Origin: Singulisphaera sp. GP187
GTDB taxonomy: Bacteria; Planctomycetota; Planctomycetia; Isosphaerales; Isosphaeraceae
Assembly (NCBI RefSeq): GCF_900129635.1
Contig: NZ_FSRB01000001.1
Span: 5,111,501-5,175,500, forward strand
Direction of reading: 5' to 3'
Length of the DNA: 64,000 nt
This document shows positions 53,811 to 62,930 of this stretch, piece after piece. The translations under genes and the position numbers were made by a program. Positions within the stretch are counted from its first letter, which is position 1; each line of letters opens with the position of its first letter. The notes under the pieces were generated by a model. It was given only the letters and a program-made list of their open reading frames with translations, was not told the DNA's origin and made no database searches.

Positions 53811-56363
53811 TCAGACGTCGAGGTTCTTAACCTCCAGCGCATGTTTTTCGATGAACTGGCGACGCGGCTCGACGTCGTCCCCCATCAAGGTTGTGAACAG
53901 GTCATTGGCAGCCACCGCATCCTCGAGCTGGACCTGCAAGAGGGTGCGCCTGGTCGGGTCCATCGTGGTCTCCCAGAGCTGGTCGGCGTCCATCTCCCCG
54001 AGCCCTTTGAACCGGGTGATCTTGATCCCACGCTCGCCCAGGTGACGGATCGTCGGCACCAAGGCGCGAAGGTCGGCCAACGGGTGCGAATCACCGTCGC
54101 GATGCACGATGAACCGAGGCGGCGGATCGTCGCCCGTCACCTCGACCGGCAGCAGGGTGCCCACCCGTAATCCAAACTCGTCGCGAAGTCGACTGAGGTG
54201 CTTGTTCAGCGAAATCACCTCGTGAAGCTCGATCACGCTCGTGTCGTCAACCGCGGAGACCTCGGTGGTTGCATCCTCAGCCCCAGCCTCAACTTCAGCC
54301 CCAGGCTCAGCGGCCGGAGTCGGAACCGGGTGCTCGTGATGGTATGCGTCCAGGTCACTGCTGGTATAGAGCGGGATCTCGACGCCGCGCGACACGGCCA
54401 GATATTGCGGCAGCAGGCCGGTCTCCGCATGGGCCAGGGCCAGGAAGTCACGCAACGGACGGTTGCGGCGGCCAAACACTTTCAGCCCCACGCCAATCGC
54501 GTTGACCAGGTCCAGAAGGCCCCGAAGCCGATCGCCGACGATCCAGTGACTCTCGTCCTCCACACCATACGGCTGAAGCCGGGCGTCCGCCAGCCCTGAC
54601 TCCACCAGCATGTTCTGCATTTCCGGCTCGGTCTGAACGTAGCGCCGCTCTTTCTTGTTCGAGATCATGTAGAGCGGCGGTTGAGCGACGTACAGGTGCC
54701 CTTCCGCGACGAGTCGGGGCATCTGGCGGTAGAAGAAGGTCATCAAGAGGGTGCGAATGTGCGAACCGTCGACGTCGGCGTCACTCATCATGACGACCTT
54801 GCCGTACCGCCTCTTGGAGGGGTCTTCTTCCTCGCCAATGCCATTGCCGACGGCGGTGATGATATTCCGGACCTCTTCGTTGCCCAGGACGCGGTCGAGC
54901 CGGGCGCGTTCTACATTGAGGATCTTACCACGCAGCGGGAGGATCGCCTGGTAAAGTCGGTCGCGGCCCCCTTCGGCCGTGCCACCGGCCGAGTCACCTT
55001 CGACGAGGAACAGTTCGCTGGAATCCTGGTCGCGGGTGGTGCAATCCATCAGCTTGCCGGGCAGACCGCCGCCGGAGAGGACCCCCTTGCGGTTACGGAC
55101 CAGCTCTCTGGCTTTGCGGGTCGCCTCGCGCGCCTCGGCGGCCAGTTGCGCTTTCTGGACGACCTTCTTGGCCGCGGCGGGATTCTGCTCGAGATAATCG
55201 GCGAGCTTCTCGTTGACGATCTTCGCGACGATCCCCTCGACCTCGCCGTTGCCGAGCTTCGTCTTGGTCTGCCCCTCGAACTGCGGGTCGGGCACACGGA
55301 CGCTGATAATCGCCGTCAGCCCTTCCTTGAAGTCTTCACCGGTGATCGCCAGATCCTTGTTCTTGGCGGTCGTGATGCTCTTGGTGTAGTTGTTCAAGGT
55401 CCGGGTCAACGCGGCGCGGAACCCGGTCAGGTGGGTTCCTCCTTCGACCGTGTTGATGTTGTTGCAGTACGACACAACCAACTCGCTGAACGAGTCGTTG
55501 TACTGCAAAGCGACTTCCACTTCAACCATCCGGTCCTCGTCTTTGCCCAAAAGCAAAGCGGGTGGGTGCAGCGCGGTCTGAGACCGATTGAGGTAGGCGA
55601 CGAACTCGCTCAGGCCCCCCGCCGAGAAGAACTTCTCGTCCTTCGGTTCGTCGCTGCGTTCGTCGGTCAGGCGGATCGCGATCCCTCGGTTGAGGAAGGA
55701 GAGCTCACGGAGCCGCTTTTCCAGAATGTCGTAGTCGAACTCGATCTTCTCGAAGATCTCGACGTCCGGCAAGAACCGAACCCGGGTGCCGCTCACCTTG
55801 GTCGACCCGATGACGCGAACCGAACCTTGCGATTCGCCTTGCTTGTATTCTTGCCGCCAGACCTGGCCGTCGCGCGAGACTTCGACCTCCAGCCACTCCG
55901 ACAGGGCGTTGACGACCGTCACGCCGACACCGTGGAGCCCGCCCGACACCTTATAAGTGTCATGGTCGAACTTGCCGCCGGCGTGCGGCTTGGTCAAGAC
56001 GACCTCGAGCGTGCTCAACTCGGTGAACTGGTGGTGCGGGCCCACCGGGATCCCTCGGCCGTCGTCGACCACCGAGGCCGAGCCGTCCACATGGACCGTC
56101 ACGTGAATGTTCCGGCAGTAGCCCGCCATCGCCTCGTCGATCGCGTTGTCCACGACCTCGTAAACCAGGTGGTGCAAACCGCGAGGAGTCGTGTCGCCAA
56201 TGTACATACCGGGGCGTTTGCGGATCGCCTCGATCCCTTCGAGGACCCGGATGTTCGCCTCGGTGTAGTCTGCCGCTACACCGTTGCCATGGCCGTTGGC
56301 CGAGGGATGCTCCAGCGATTCCGTCGTCTCGGTTGCGGTTGCGTCAGGCTTGCTCAGGTCCAT
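53811..56363 (-). CDS. gyrB: DNA gyrase subunit B
   Basis: The ATG at 56363 follows GAGGTGAACCCGCG; the open frame extends to 56570 but the extra 69 residues are not gyrase-like. Of 850 residues, the GHKL ATPase domain includes EGIEAIRKRPGMYIGDTTPR, EVVDNAIDEAMAGYC (about 70-82), DDGRGIPV and KVSGGLHGVGVTVVNALSEW. QTKTKLGN marks the transducer. The TOPRIM domain carries LFLVEGDSAGGTAEGGRDRL (around 452-470; the usual SAKQGR is altered) and MMSDADVDGSHIRTLL. An acidic insertion with many Glu/Ala residues lies near 690-715. The C-terminus RFKGLGEMDADQLWETTMDP completes it. Gyrase introduces negative supercoils with GyrA. It is downstream of dciA and dnaN on the same strand. Confidence 0.98.
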   Translation of the reverse strand: MDLSKPDATATETTESLEHPSANGHGNGVAADYTEANIRVLEGIEAIRKRPGMYIGDTTPRGLHHLVYEVVDNAIDEAMAGYCRNIHVTVHVDGSASVVDDGRGIPVGPHHQFTELSTLEVVLTKPHAGGKFDHDTYKVSGGLHGVGVTVVNALSEWLEVEVSRDGQVWRQEYKQGESQGSVRVIGSTKVSGTRVRFLPDVEIFEKIEFDYDILEKRLRELSFLNRGIAIRLTDERSDEPKDEKFFSAGGLSEFVAYLNRSQTALHPPALLLGKDEDRMVEVEVALQYNDSFSELVVSYCNNINTVEGGTHLTGFRAALTRTLNNYTKSITTAKNKDLAITGEDFKEGLTAIISVRVPDPQFEGQTKTKLGNGEVEGIVAKIVNEKLADYLEQNPAAAKKVVQKAQLAAEAREATRKARELVRNRKGVLSGGGLPGKLMDCTTRDQDSSELFLVEGDSAGGTAEGGRDRLYQAILPLRGKILNVERARLDRVLGNEEVRNIITAVGNGIGEEEDPSKRRYGKVVMMSDADVDGSHIRTLLMTFFYRQMPRLVAEGHLYVAQPPLYMISNKKERRYVQTEPEMQNMLVESGLADARLQPYGVEDESHWIVGDRLRGLLDLVNAIGVGLKVFGRRNRPLRDFLALAHAETGLLPQYLAVSRGVEIPLYTSSDLDAYHHEHPVPTPAAEPGAEVEAGAEDATTEVSAVDDTSVIELHEVISLNKHLSRLRDEFGLRVGTLLPVEVTGDDPPPRFIVHRDGDSHPLADLRALVPTIRHLGERGIKITRFKGLGEMDADQLWETTMDPTRRTLLQVQLEDAVAANDLFTTLMGDDVEPRRQFIEKHALEVKNLDV

Positions 56364-56588
56364 CGCGGGTTCACCTCGGTAGTCCATGATTTGGGGGACG
56401 GAACCTCCGCCAACACTCACCATCGCCCTCGATCGATCGCCTAAACGCGAGGGGCAACGCAGACACTTGCCGTTAGGAACAGGCCGCCGCCCCGGCTCGG
56501 CCCACTCGCCCGGCCATCCCCATCGAGACCAAGGCCCAAGCGCCAACGACCGGACGGCCCATCCGCCCACCCGCCCGCTCGGATCCGC

Positions 56589-56969
56589 TCAGCTCGGTTC
56601 ATCACTGGCCGCGGGACGGGACGGCCGTTTTCCCTTCGGGGGGGGTGCGGGAGCGTCGATCGGGCCGACTCGAAAACGGATGTCGTGGACCGTGGTCCCC
56701 GGGGCATTCTGGCGCAACGCAGCCAGCAACTGGGGTTTCTGATACGCCGACAACTCTTCCAGCAGCGTCGAGTGTGCCACCGTCACGTTCAAAACCCCGC
56801 GGCGCACCTCACCGACACGGGTTTGACGACAGCCGGGTTCGCCGACCGCCGCGTTCCATGCTTCCTCGAGTTCCGTCTGCGCACGGAGTCGACCATAACC
56901 CCGCGTCGCGAACAACTCGCCCAGGATATCCGACACCGATTTCGGTCCGCGAAACTTCGGACTCGACAT
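56589..56969 (-). CDS. dciA: DUF721 / DciA-like replication protein
   Basis: The 126-residue protein shows the DUF721 pattern: SVSDILGELFATRGYGRLRA near the N-terminus, LEEAWNAAVGEPGCRQTRVG, EVRRGVLNVTVAHSTLLEEL and SAYQKPQLLAALRQNAPGTT, then VHDIRFRVGP. The closing Pro/Lys-rich tail is probably disordered. DciA proteins recruit or load the replicative helicase DnaB in bacteria lacking DnaC or DnaI. The position between dnaN and gyrB is the classical one for this family (dnaA-dnaN-recF-dciA-gyrB in many phyla) and supports the call. No Shine-Dalgarno stronger than AGG is visible before the ATG. The name rests on family and position only. Confidence 0.82.
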   Translation of the reverse strand: MSSPKFRGPKSVSDILGELFATRGYGRLRAQTELEEAWNAAVGEPGCRQTRVGEVRRGVLNVTVAHSTLLEELSAYQKPQLLAALRQNAPGTTVHDIRFRVGPIDAPAPPPKGKRPSRPAASDEPS

Positions 56970-57173
56970 GCGTTCCTGATTTCAAAACTCGCCCCGACCT
57001 CGAAAGGCCAATGGGGCAATCAATCCGACCCGCAAAAGGAGGTCGGGGTCATTCACGCGATCAATGTGAACGTCTTTCCATTATAAGCGAAAACCAAGCA
57101 CCACCGCAACGGCGGTTATCAGGACGTTCGGCCGGACCGAGTCAGGTGGTCCCGTCCCAAGACGGCCGGGCGA

Positions 57174-58295
57174 TTAACGGTCGCGGGTCAACGGCATCAC
57201 CACGTAGGCATAGCGATCGTCGGTCTTGAAGACGGCGGCATTCTTCGAGTCGATTAATTCCACCGTGATCGCGGTGGAGTCGTCGAGCGTCTTCAAGGCG
57301 TCGGTCAGGTAGCGGGGGTCGAACGTGATCTCGACCGGCTTGCCATCATAATCGATCGGCAGGTCGACGTGCGAGCTCCCCACGTCGGCCGCCTGGCTGG
57401 TGAGCTTGAGCACGCCGGCGGCGAACTGGAAGTCGACCCCCCGGCTCTCTTCGCTGGTGACGATCGAGGCCTGCTCGACCGCCTGGCGGAGCTCGGCGAT
57501 CTCGGGGAAGCGGATCTTGACCTCGGCGTTGCTCGGAAAGACGTCCTGATAGCGAGGGAAGCGGCCCTCGACCAGCCGGCTGTAGATGACGGCCCGTTCG
57601 GTCCGCACCAGCACCGCGCTTCCCGCCTGGATGGCGATGTGGACCGGGGGATCGTCGTCGTCCAGGTTCCGTTCGATCAGCTTGAGGGCCTTGACCGGGA
57701 TCACGGGGCTGCCGGTCGGTGTGGCGGCCCCGTTCTCAGCCTCGGCCGTCGCCATCATCTTCGCCAGTCGGCGCCCGTCGGTCCCCACCATCGTGATCGA
57801 TTCGGCGGTCAACTCGACCAAGACCCCGCCGAGCGCGTACCGGGTGCTTTCGACGTCGGTCGCAAAGATCGTCCGGCGGATCAGCTTCCGCAAGTCGGCC
57901 GCGGCCACCACGTGGTAGCTCGTGGCGGCGAAGTCGGGCACTTCGGGATAGCCACTCGGGTCCTCGCTCGGCAGCTTGAACTCCGACCGTCGCCCCCGGA
58001 CGATCAGGTGGTCTTCTTCCCCCTCGATCCAGATCTCTTGGTCGTCGCTGGTCCGCAAGATCGACGTCATCCGCTGCGTGGGCAGGATCGCCGAGCCCGG
58101 CTGCTCGACCTTCATCCCAAGCACCCGGTGGCGGATCCCCACCTCCAGGTCGGTCGCCATCAAGACGGACCCCTCGTCGGGGTCGGCGATCAGCTTGATG
58201 TTCTGAAGGATCGGCTTGGGACTACGCGCGGGAGCCACGCCGCTCACCATTCCGAACGCGGAGAGCAATCCGTCGCGATTGCACAAAGCCTTCAT
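57174..58295 (-). CDS. dnaN: DNA polymerase III sliding clamp (beta subunit)
   Basis: The second in-frame ATG (58295) has GGGGA six bases before it; the ATG at 58301 lies too close to that site. The 373-residue protein matches DnaN over three domains: MKALCNRDGLLSAFGMVSGV, ILQNIKLIADPDEGSVLMAT, TDLEVGIRHRVLG, GEEDHLIVRGRRSEFKLPSE and DPSGYPEVPDF, RYALGGVLVELTAESITMVG, TDGRRLAKMMA, and the final RYAYVVMPLTRD, which carries the conserved hydrophobic end used by clamp-binding peptides. It forms the ring that tethers the replicative polymerase to DNA. dciA and gyrB follow on the same strand; dnaA is not adjacent. Confidence 0.97.
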   Translation of the reverse strand: MKALCNRDGLLSAFGMVSGVAPARSPKPILQNIKLIADPDEGSVLMATDLEVGIRHRVLGMKVEQPGSAILPTQRMTSILRTSDDQEIWIEGEEDHLIVRGRRSEFKLPSEDPSGYPEVPDFAATSYHVVAAADLRKLIRRTIFATDVESTRYALGGVLVELTAESITMVGTDGRRLAKMMATAEAENGAATPTGSPVIPVKALKLIERNLDDDDPPVHIAIQAGSAVLVRTERAVIYSRLVEGRFPRYQDVFPSNAEVKIRFPEIAELRQAVEQASIVTSEESRGVDFQFAAGVLKLTSQAADVGSSHVDLPIDYDGKPVEITFDPRYLTDALKTLDDSTAITVELIDSKNAAVFKTDDRYAYVVMPLTRDR

Positions 58296-58412
58296 GCGCA
58301 TTCCCCGCCAGAAATCGATTGAACGTCCAGTCCCCGGCCGCTCCGGCCCTCACCTATCCGCCCTGCCCCTGGCTGGGCCAGCGGCCTGGATTCTTTGCTC
58401 CGGCCTCTCCTC

Positions 58413-58468
58413 TTCTTAAAGGAGAAGAGAGAACTACACCTTCTTAAAGGAGAAGAGAGAACTACACC
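58413..58468. repeat. 28-bp perfect tandem duplication upstream of dnaN
   Basis: TTCTTAAAGGAGAAGAGAGA then ACTACACC occurs twice back to back (58413-58440 and 58441-58468) without a mismatch. It lies about 120 bp upstream of dnaN, between the gene and the candidate origin. Perfect identity suggests a recent slippage event. Confidence 0.85.
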
Positions 58469-58639
58469 TTCGTCTCAATAGAAGAGCGAAGCCTGGGCCG
58501 TGCATAACTTCGAGGTCTCACGAACAAAGCCATGATACCAAACAACTTAACCGAAGACAATCGCCCTTGTTCACCAGGGGGAAACCTGTTGGCAAGGTTG
58601 TCGACCCAGCCGGCATGCCCCGCCACAGCGGAGTTGGCC

Positions 58640-58730
58640 GTCGACGGCTCAGGAGTAGGGTCGTGGATAACTCCCCACCCGTCAACCTTCGGGCAACACG
58701 TTATCAACAGGTTTTCCCCCACTCGGTGTT
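58640..58730. other. Candidate replication origin with two DnaA-box-like sites
   Basis: TTATCCACG (minus strand, 58670-58662) and TTATCAACA (plus strand, 58701-58709) each differ from TTATCCACA at one position and lie 30 bp apart, facing each other, in the non-coding region upstream of dnaN-dciA-gyrB. The gene context is typical of bacterial origins. Only two boxes and no strong AT-rich unwinding stretch were seen, and dnaA is absent here, so this is tentative. Confidence 0.4.
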
Positions 58731-59188
58731 GAGAACGCGGGAACGTCGGCCATGGGTCGTTGCGGGCTCAAAAGAGTGGAATGAACGGGATTATGCGGCA
58801 TAGTGGGAATTTGCCGCCTGTCACTGTTTCGGCAGGTTGGCACCCTTGTCCTGAGCCTCAATTCCCGAAAAAACGGTCGGAACGGGGCGATTGGGGGATT
58901 GATGCGGCCAGGGTTGAAGCCGGATGCGGCCGCTCCGGCGTCCCTCCGGGCGTACTCGGTTTTCCCCCGGCGCGGACCGGGATTGCCGTGCCGAGCGGGC
59001 GGAATGAGCGTAATAAGCGTAGCGGGATAGGCTATACGCTGCTTACGTTTTGGTGCTCGGGTGGCGTGATTGCGGGTTCGCGTCGTCTTTTTCGGGGCAT
59101 TGGTTTAGGATCCGGGCCGAGCGGCGGGGACGCTCCGGGAACGAGGCGGGTGCGGACGTTTGGTCGGGGACAAAGGAGGGTCGAAGGG

Positions 59189-60745
59189 ATGCCCGAGACG
59201 CGTCTGGGAGCCGCGCGGTTGGCGTGGATCGTGGGGATGGCGGCCCTGACGTTGGGGCTGGGGTTGGGTGGGGGCCGGTACCTGACCTATCACGAGGCGT
59301 TCGTCGCCCAGGCGTCGCGCGAGATGGTTGCGAGCGGGAGGGGGCTCATCCCCACGATCGGCGATCGTCCTTGGCTCGAGAAGCCGCCGCTGGCGGTCTG
59401 GCTGGTGGCGCTGTTGGGCCGGGTCACCGGGGAGGTCGACGAGGTGGTGGCTCGGGCGCCCTCGGCCGTCGCCGGCACGCTGCTGGCCGTGGGGGTGGCG
59501 ACCCTGGCAGCGGGTCGCTTCGGCGCCTCGGTGGGTTTGCTCGCCGGATTGGTCCAGGCGACCACCCTGTGGACGGTGCTTCGGGGCAGGCTGGCCGAGG
59601 CGGATATGCTGTTGGCCTGCTTGGTGACCTGGACGGTCTTGGCGTTCGACCGGATGCGCGACGAGGCCGACGGCTCGCGCCCCTGGCGCTGGGCCTTCTT
59701 CGCGGGGCTGGGGCTAACCGCCTTGGCCAAGGGGATCGGGTTTGGCGCGGTGCTGATCGCCGCGGTGGTGGTTGTCGTCCTGGTCTGGGAACGGGATCGG
59801 GCGACGCTCCGCAAGCTCGTGTTTCTCAAGGGCTGGGGAGTGGCGGGAGCGTTGGCGTTGACCTGGCCGATCCTGGTGATCGTGCGCTATCCGACGGCCC
59901 TGGGGCTCTGGACCTTGCACATCGCCGACCGCCTCGCCGCGCGGCCCGAGCATTTCGCGGGGGGGAGCCCATGGTGGCAGTATGGTCCCGCCCTGCTCGG
60001 GCAGGCCTTGCCCTGGACGCCGCTCGCCTTGGTTGGGGCCTGGCGGTCGTTGCGCCGGGCCGTCGACCCGCCCGGCGGGACCGACCGGCTGCTCTGGGCC
60101 TGGGCGGTGGCGCCGGTGGTCTTGCTCTCCCTGGCGACGGTCAAGAACGGGCACTATGCGATCTACGCGCTCCCTCCTTGGTCGGTCTGGACGGCCCTGA
60201 GCCTGGCGCGGCTGGGGAGCCGGCTCCGGGCCCGTGGCTGGGCACCGGAGCAAGTCCGGCTCGCCGCGCGGGCCGGTTTCGCGGGCCTTGGCCTGGCCTG
60301 CGGTTTGGGGTTCGCCTGGCTCGGCCCCTGGCTCGACCACCGGGGGGTGGAGTGGGCCTTCTACGAGGCGGCCGGCCAGACCTTGCGCGTCGATGAGCCG
60401 TTGGTCCTGCTCTATGACGATTGGGATCGCGATCCCTACCCCACGCCGTTCGGCCCCGTCCCGCACGACCTGGCGGTCCGTCTCTACTACTTCGACCGCC
60501 CCGCCTGCTGGCGGACGGGAGTCGAGGCCCTCGCCGCTCGCCCCCCCGCGCCTGGTCCTGAGGCGTTCGCGGTCCTGGGCCGCGATCGCGACCTGCCCGC
60601 CTTGCGACGCCTGGGACGGGTCGAGACCGTGCTCGAGGGACCTCGGCTCCGTTCCCGCGCCTCGCGCGTCGATGACCGGACCTTCGCCCTCTACCGGGTT
60701 ACCCCCGAGGTGGTCGCGACGCTCGACACCGACGATTGGCAATGA
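59189..60745 (+). CDS. ArnT/PMT-like glycosyltransferase family 39 protein
   Basis: The ATG at 59189 stands behind GGAGG; the open frame runs back to 58760, but the earlier part lies in the putative origin and is not membrane-like. The 518-residue protein starts LAWIVGMAALTLGLGLGGGR, then YLTYHEAFVAQASREMVASG: the acidic residue in the first external loop is that of GT-C (GT39/GT83) transferases. IGDRPWLEKPPLAVWLVALL and GRLAEADMLLACLVTWTVLA are family phrases. About ten membrane helices follow, then an extracytoplasmic C-terminal part of about 130 residues. These enzymes move sugars from polyprenyl-phosphate carriers to lipids or proteins across the membrane. The acceptor is unknown. Convergent with the MFS gene. 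Confidence 0.87.
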   Translation: MPETRLGAARLAWIVGMAALTLGLGLGGGRYLTYHEAFVAQASREMVASGRGLIPTIGDRPWLEKPPLAVWLVALLGRVTGEVDEVVARAPSAVAGTLLAVGVATLAAGRFGASVGLLAGLVQATTLWTVLRGRLAEADMLLACLVTWTVLAFDRMRDEADGSRPWRWAFFAGLGLTALAKGIGFGAVLIAAVVVVVLVWERDRATLRKLVFLKGWGVAGALALTWPILVIVRYPTALGLWTLHIADRLAARPEHFAGGSPWWQYGPALLGQALPWTPLALVGAWRSLRRAVDPPGGTDRLLWAWAVAPVVLLSLATVKNGHYAIYALPPWSVWTALSLARLGSRLRARGWAPEQVRLAARAGFAGLGLACGLGFAWLGPWLDHRGVEWAFYEAAGQTLRVDEPLVLLYDDWDRDPYPTPFGPVPHDLAVRLYYFDRPACWRTGVEALAARPPAPGPEAFAVLGRDRDLPALRRLGRVETVLEGPRLRSRASRVDDRTFALYRVTPEVVATLDTDDWQ

Positions 60746-60798
60746 AACCCCAGCCGATCGAAATTTCTTCTGAGGCGAGCGAAGACACGCTTTGACCA

Positions 60799-62163
60799 TT
60801 ACACCGGCTCGGGCAAGGCTTCTTCCAGGGGGTCGAATGCGGGGTGGCCGGGCTTGTCGATGTCGCGGCGGCCGAGGCCGAGCCAGAGGATGATGGTTGC
60901 CGAGACGGTCATCGAGATGCAGAGGAAGTAGATCCCTCCCTGAAACGAGCCGGTGAGCTTCTCGACGTACCCGAGGACATAAGGGCCGACGAATCCGCCG
61001 AGGTTGCCGACCGAGTTGATCAGGCCGATGCAGCCGGCGGCGGCCGCCTCGGTTAGAAAGAGGCTGGGCAGCGACCAGAAGGCCGGCAGATACGCTTTCA
61101 GGCCGGTCATGGCGCCGACGAACAGGGCGATCGTCAGCCAGAGCTGTCCCTTGCTCCAGGGGGTCAGCGCGAGGGCGAGCGCCCCCAGATAGATCGGGAT
61201 CACCGCGTGGAGCCTGCGCTCCTTGGTCCGGTCGGAGTTCCAGCCGACGAGGATCTGGCCGATCAACGACCCGATCGGCGGGAGGATCACCAGCCAGGTC
61301 AGGGCGTCGAGTTTCAGCGAGTACCACCGCTCGAGGATCTTGGGCAGGAAGAACTCGACCCCATAGTTGCCCGTCACGATGAAGAAGTAGGCGGCCGCCA
61401 GCAAGAGCACCTTGGGGTGCCGGAGCGCCTCGGTGAGCTTCATGTGCCGGCTGGTGTGATGCTGGGCCTTCTCCCGCTTCAACTCCGCCTCGAGGGCCTC
61501 GCGCTCGTCGGCTTCGAGCCAGTTGGCCTGACCGGGACGGTCCGTCAAGAAGAAGAGGACCAGGAGCCCCAGCACGACCGCCGGGATCCCCCAGGCGATG
61601 TAGACCCACTGCCACCCCTTCAGGCCCATGATCAACGGGTTCCCATCGACGCCGATCTTGAGCAGCAGATTCGAGAGCTTCGGGCTCACAATCTGGGCGA
61701 TTGGCGTGGCCACGAAGAAATAGGCCAGGGCCCGGGCCCGGTCTCGGCTGGGGAACCAGTGGGTTAAATAGACGATCACGCCGGGGAAGAACCCCGCCTC
61801 GGCCAGGCCGAGCAGGAACCGGATGGTGTAGAATTGGGTCGGTGTTTTCACCAGCGCGGTCAGGGCGGCCATGATGCCCCACGAGATCATGATCCGGCTA
61901 ATCCACTTCCGCGCGCTCCACTTCTCGACGATCAGCGTCCCCGGGATCTCCAGCAGGAAGTAGCCGAGGAAGAACACGCCCGCTCCAAAGCCGAAGACCG
62001 CGTTGTTGAACCCCGAGAGGTCCTTCGTCATGGTCAGCGCCGCGATCGAAACATTGGTTCGGTCGACATAGGCGATGACGTAGCAAAGAAAGAGGAGTGG
62101 AAGCAGACGGCGGTACGCCTTGGCCCGGGCTCGGTCCAGCGCAGTCGGCGAAGAGGTCGACAT
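60799..62163 (-). CDS. MFS transporter (anion:cation symporter type)
   Basis: This 454-residue protein has twelve hydrophobic segments and the ACS-family signature LPLLFLCYVIAYVDRTNVSI near the N-terminus. FGFGAGVFFLGYFLLEIPGT, IRFLLGLAEAGFFPGVIVYL, FPSRDRARALAYFF and the central cytoplasmic loop (EADEREALEAELKREKAQHH) are typical of transporters for hexuronates, glucarate, galactonate or phthalate. The direction is uptake driven by protons in characterised members. No catabolic genes are adjacent, so the substrate is not assignable from context. The gene is convergent with the GT39 gene and is preceded by a long intergenic region. Confidence 0.9.
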   Translation of the reverse strand: MSTSSPTALDRARAKAYRRLLPLLFLCYVIAYVDRTNVSIAALTMTKDLSGFNNAVFGFGAGVFFLGYFLLEIPGTLIVEKWSARKWISRIMISWGIMAALTALVKTPTQFYTIRFLLGLAEAGFFPGVIVYLTHWFPSRDRARALAYFFVATPIAQIVSPKLSNLLLKIGVDGNPLIMGLKGWQWVYIAWGIPAVVLGLLVLFFLTDRPGQANWLEADEREALEAELKREKAQHHTSRHMKLTEALRHPKVLLLAAAYFFIVTGNYGVEFFLPKILERWYSLKLDALTWLVILPPIGSLIGQILVGWNSDRTKERRLHAVIPIYLGALALALTPWSKGQLWLTIALFVGAMTGLKAYLPAFWSLPSLFLTEAAAAGCIGLINSVGNLGGFVGPYVLGYVEKLTGSFQGGIYFLCISMTVSATIILWLGLGRRDIDKPGHPAFDPLEEALPEPV

Positions 62164-62930
62164 AGAGCAGCACTCGCTGAGGATTTCACTAAGTCATGGC
62201 GGGAACGGGTCCCGATCCCGGGTGGGTCAGTCGGCCGTTCAAGAGGCTGGATAAGTACTTAGAGCCGATGACCCGGTCGCACCTTCGGTTCGAGGATCGA
62301 ACTTACCGCGCGGCGCCGGGCCAGGCAAACCTTCCTCGTCAGGATTTTGCCCGGTTTTCGCCGGCCTGCCCCGTTTCCGATCCGGCTCGCCCCATCTCGA
62401 GGCGGTTCGAAACCGCCGGGGCGAATCGTTCCACCGGCCCGGAGCGAGGCGTCCGCTCCCCCTCCTGCCGTGCCGTCACGGACGTCATCAACACGGGCAC
62501 GCCGTGGCGAATGTCGTTCTGGTATGGGAAGCTCTGGCTCCTATGGATTTCGTCCTGGAGCGGTGATCAACGTCGCCCTCCAGGGCTGCAAGCTGCGTCG
62601 ATTCCGCTTCTGGCTCTTCATGGAATCGGCGATTCTCAAGGGCAAAATGGCGGAATCAGAGCAGGGACGTGTCGTAAAAAATAATTCATGACAATGCATA
62701 TGGTATGAGTTTTTTCCTGGTTCATTAGCCGGTAAGCTTTTTATTTTAGATTAAAAGGTTTTATATAATCGGAGCGTATGCTAAGTTGAGGTTCCAGGCC
62801 AACTTAATCTCGTGAAGCATTCATGCATCATTGGTTTAGTGATAGTGCATGCTTGCGCTTATCCGAGAGCAAGGGAGGGTCGCGGTGGAGGCTTCATGTC
62901 CCTGTTCCCTTTTTATTTTGGGAGGTTCTC
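62164..62930. promoter_or_regulatory. AT-rich regulatory region upstream of last DUF1559 gene
   Basis: About 770 bp without a supported gene. The last 250 bp are unusually AT-rich for this genome: TTATTTTAGATTAAAAGGTT leads to TATAAT (62764-62769), an exact -10 consensus, although no good -35 is visible. TAAGTTG (62782-62788) and CAACTTA (62800-62806) form a 7-bp inverted repeat just downstream, a possible operator or leader hairpin. GGGAGG precedes the DUF1559 ATG. Confidence 0.45.

Noticed and set aside
54681..56444. A 587-codon plus-strand frame
   Set aside because: Antisense to gyrB.
59714..61882. A 722-codon minus-strand frame across the GT39 and MFS genes
   Set aside because: Antisense to one real gene and out of frame with another; composition is Pro/Arg/Gly-rich and has no motif.
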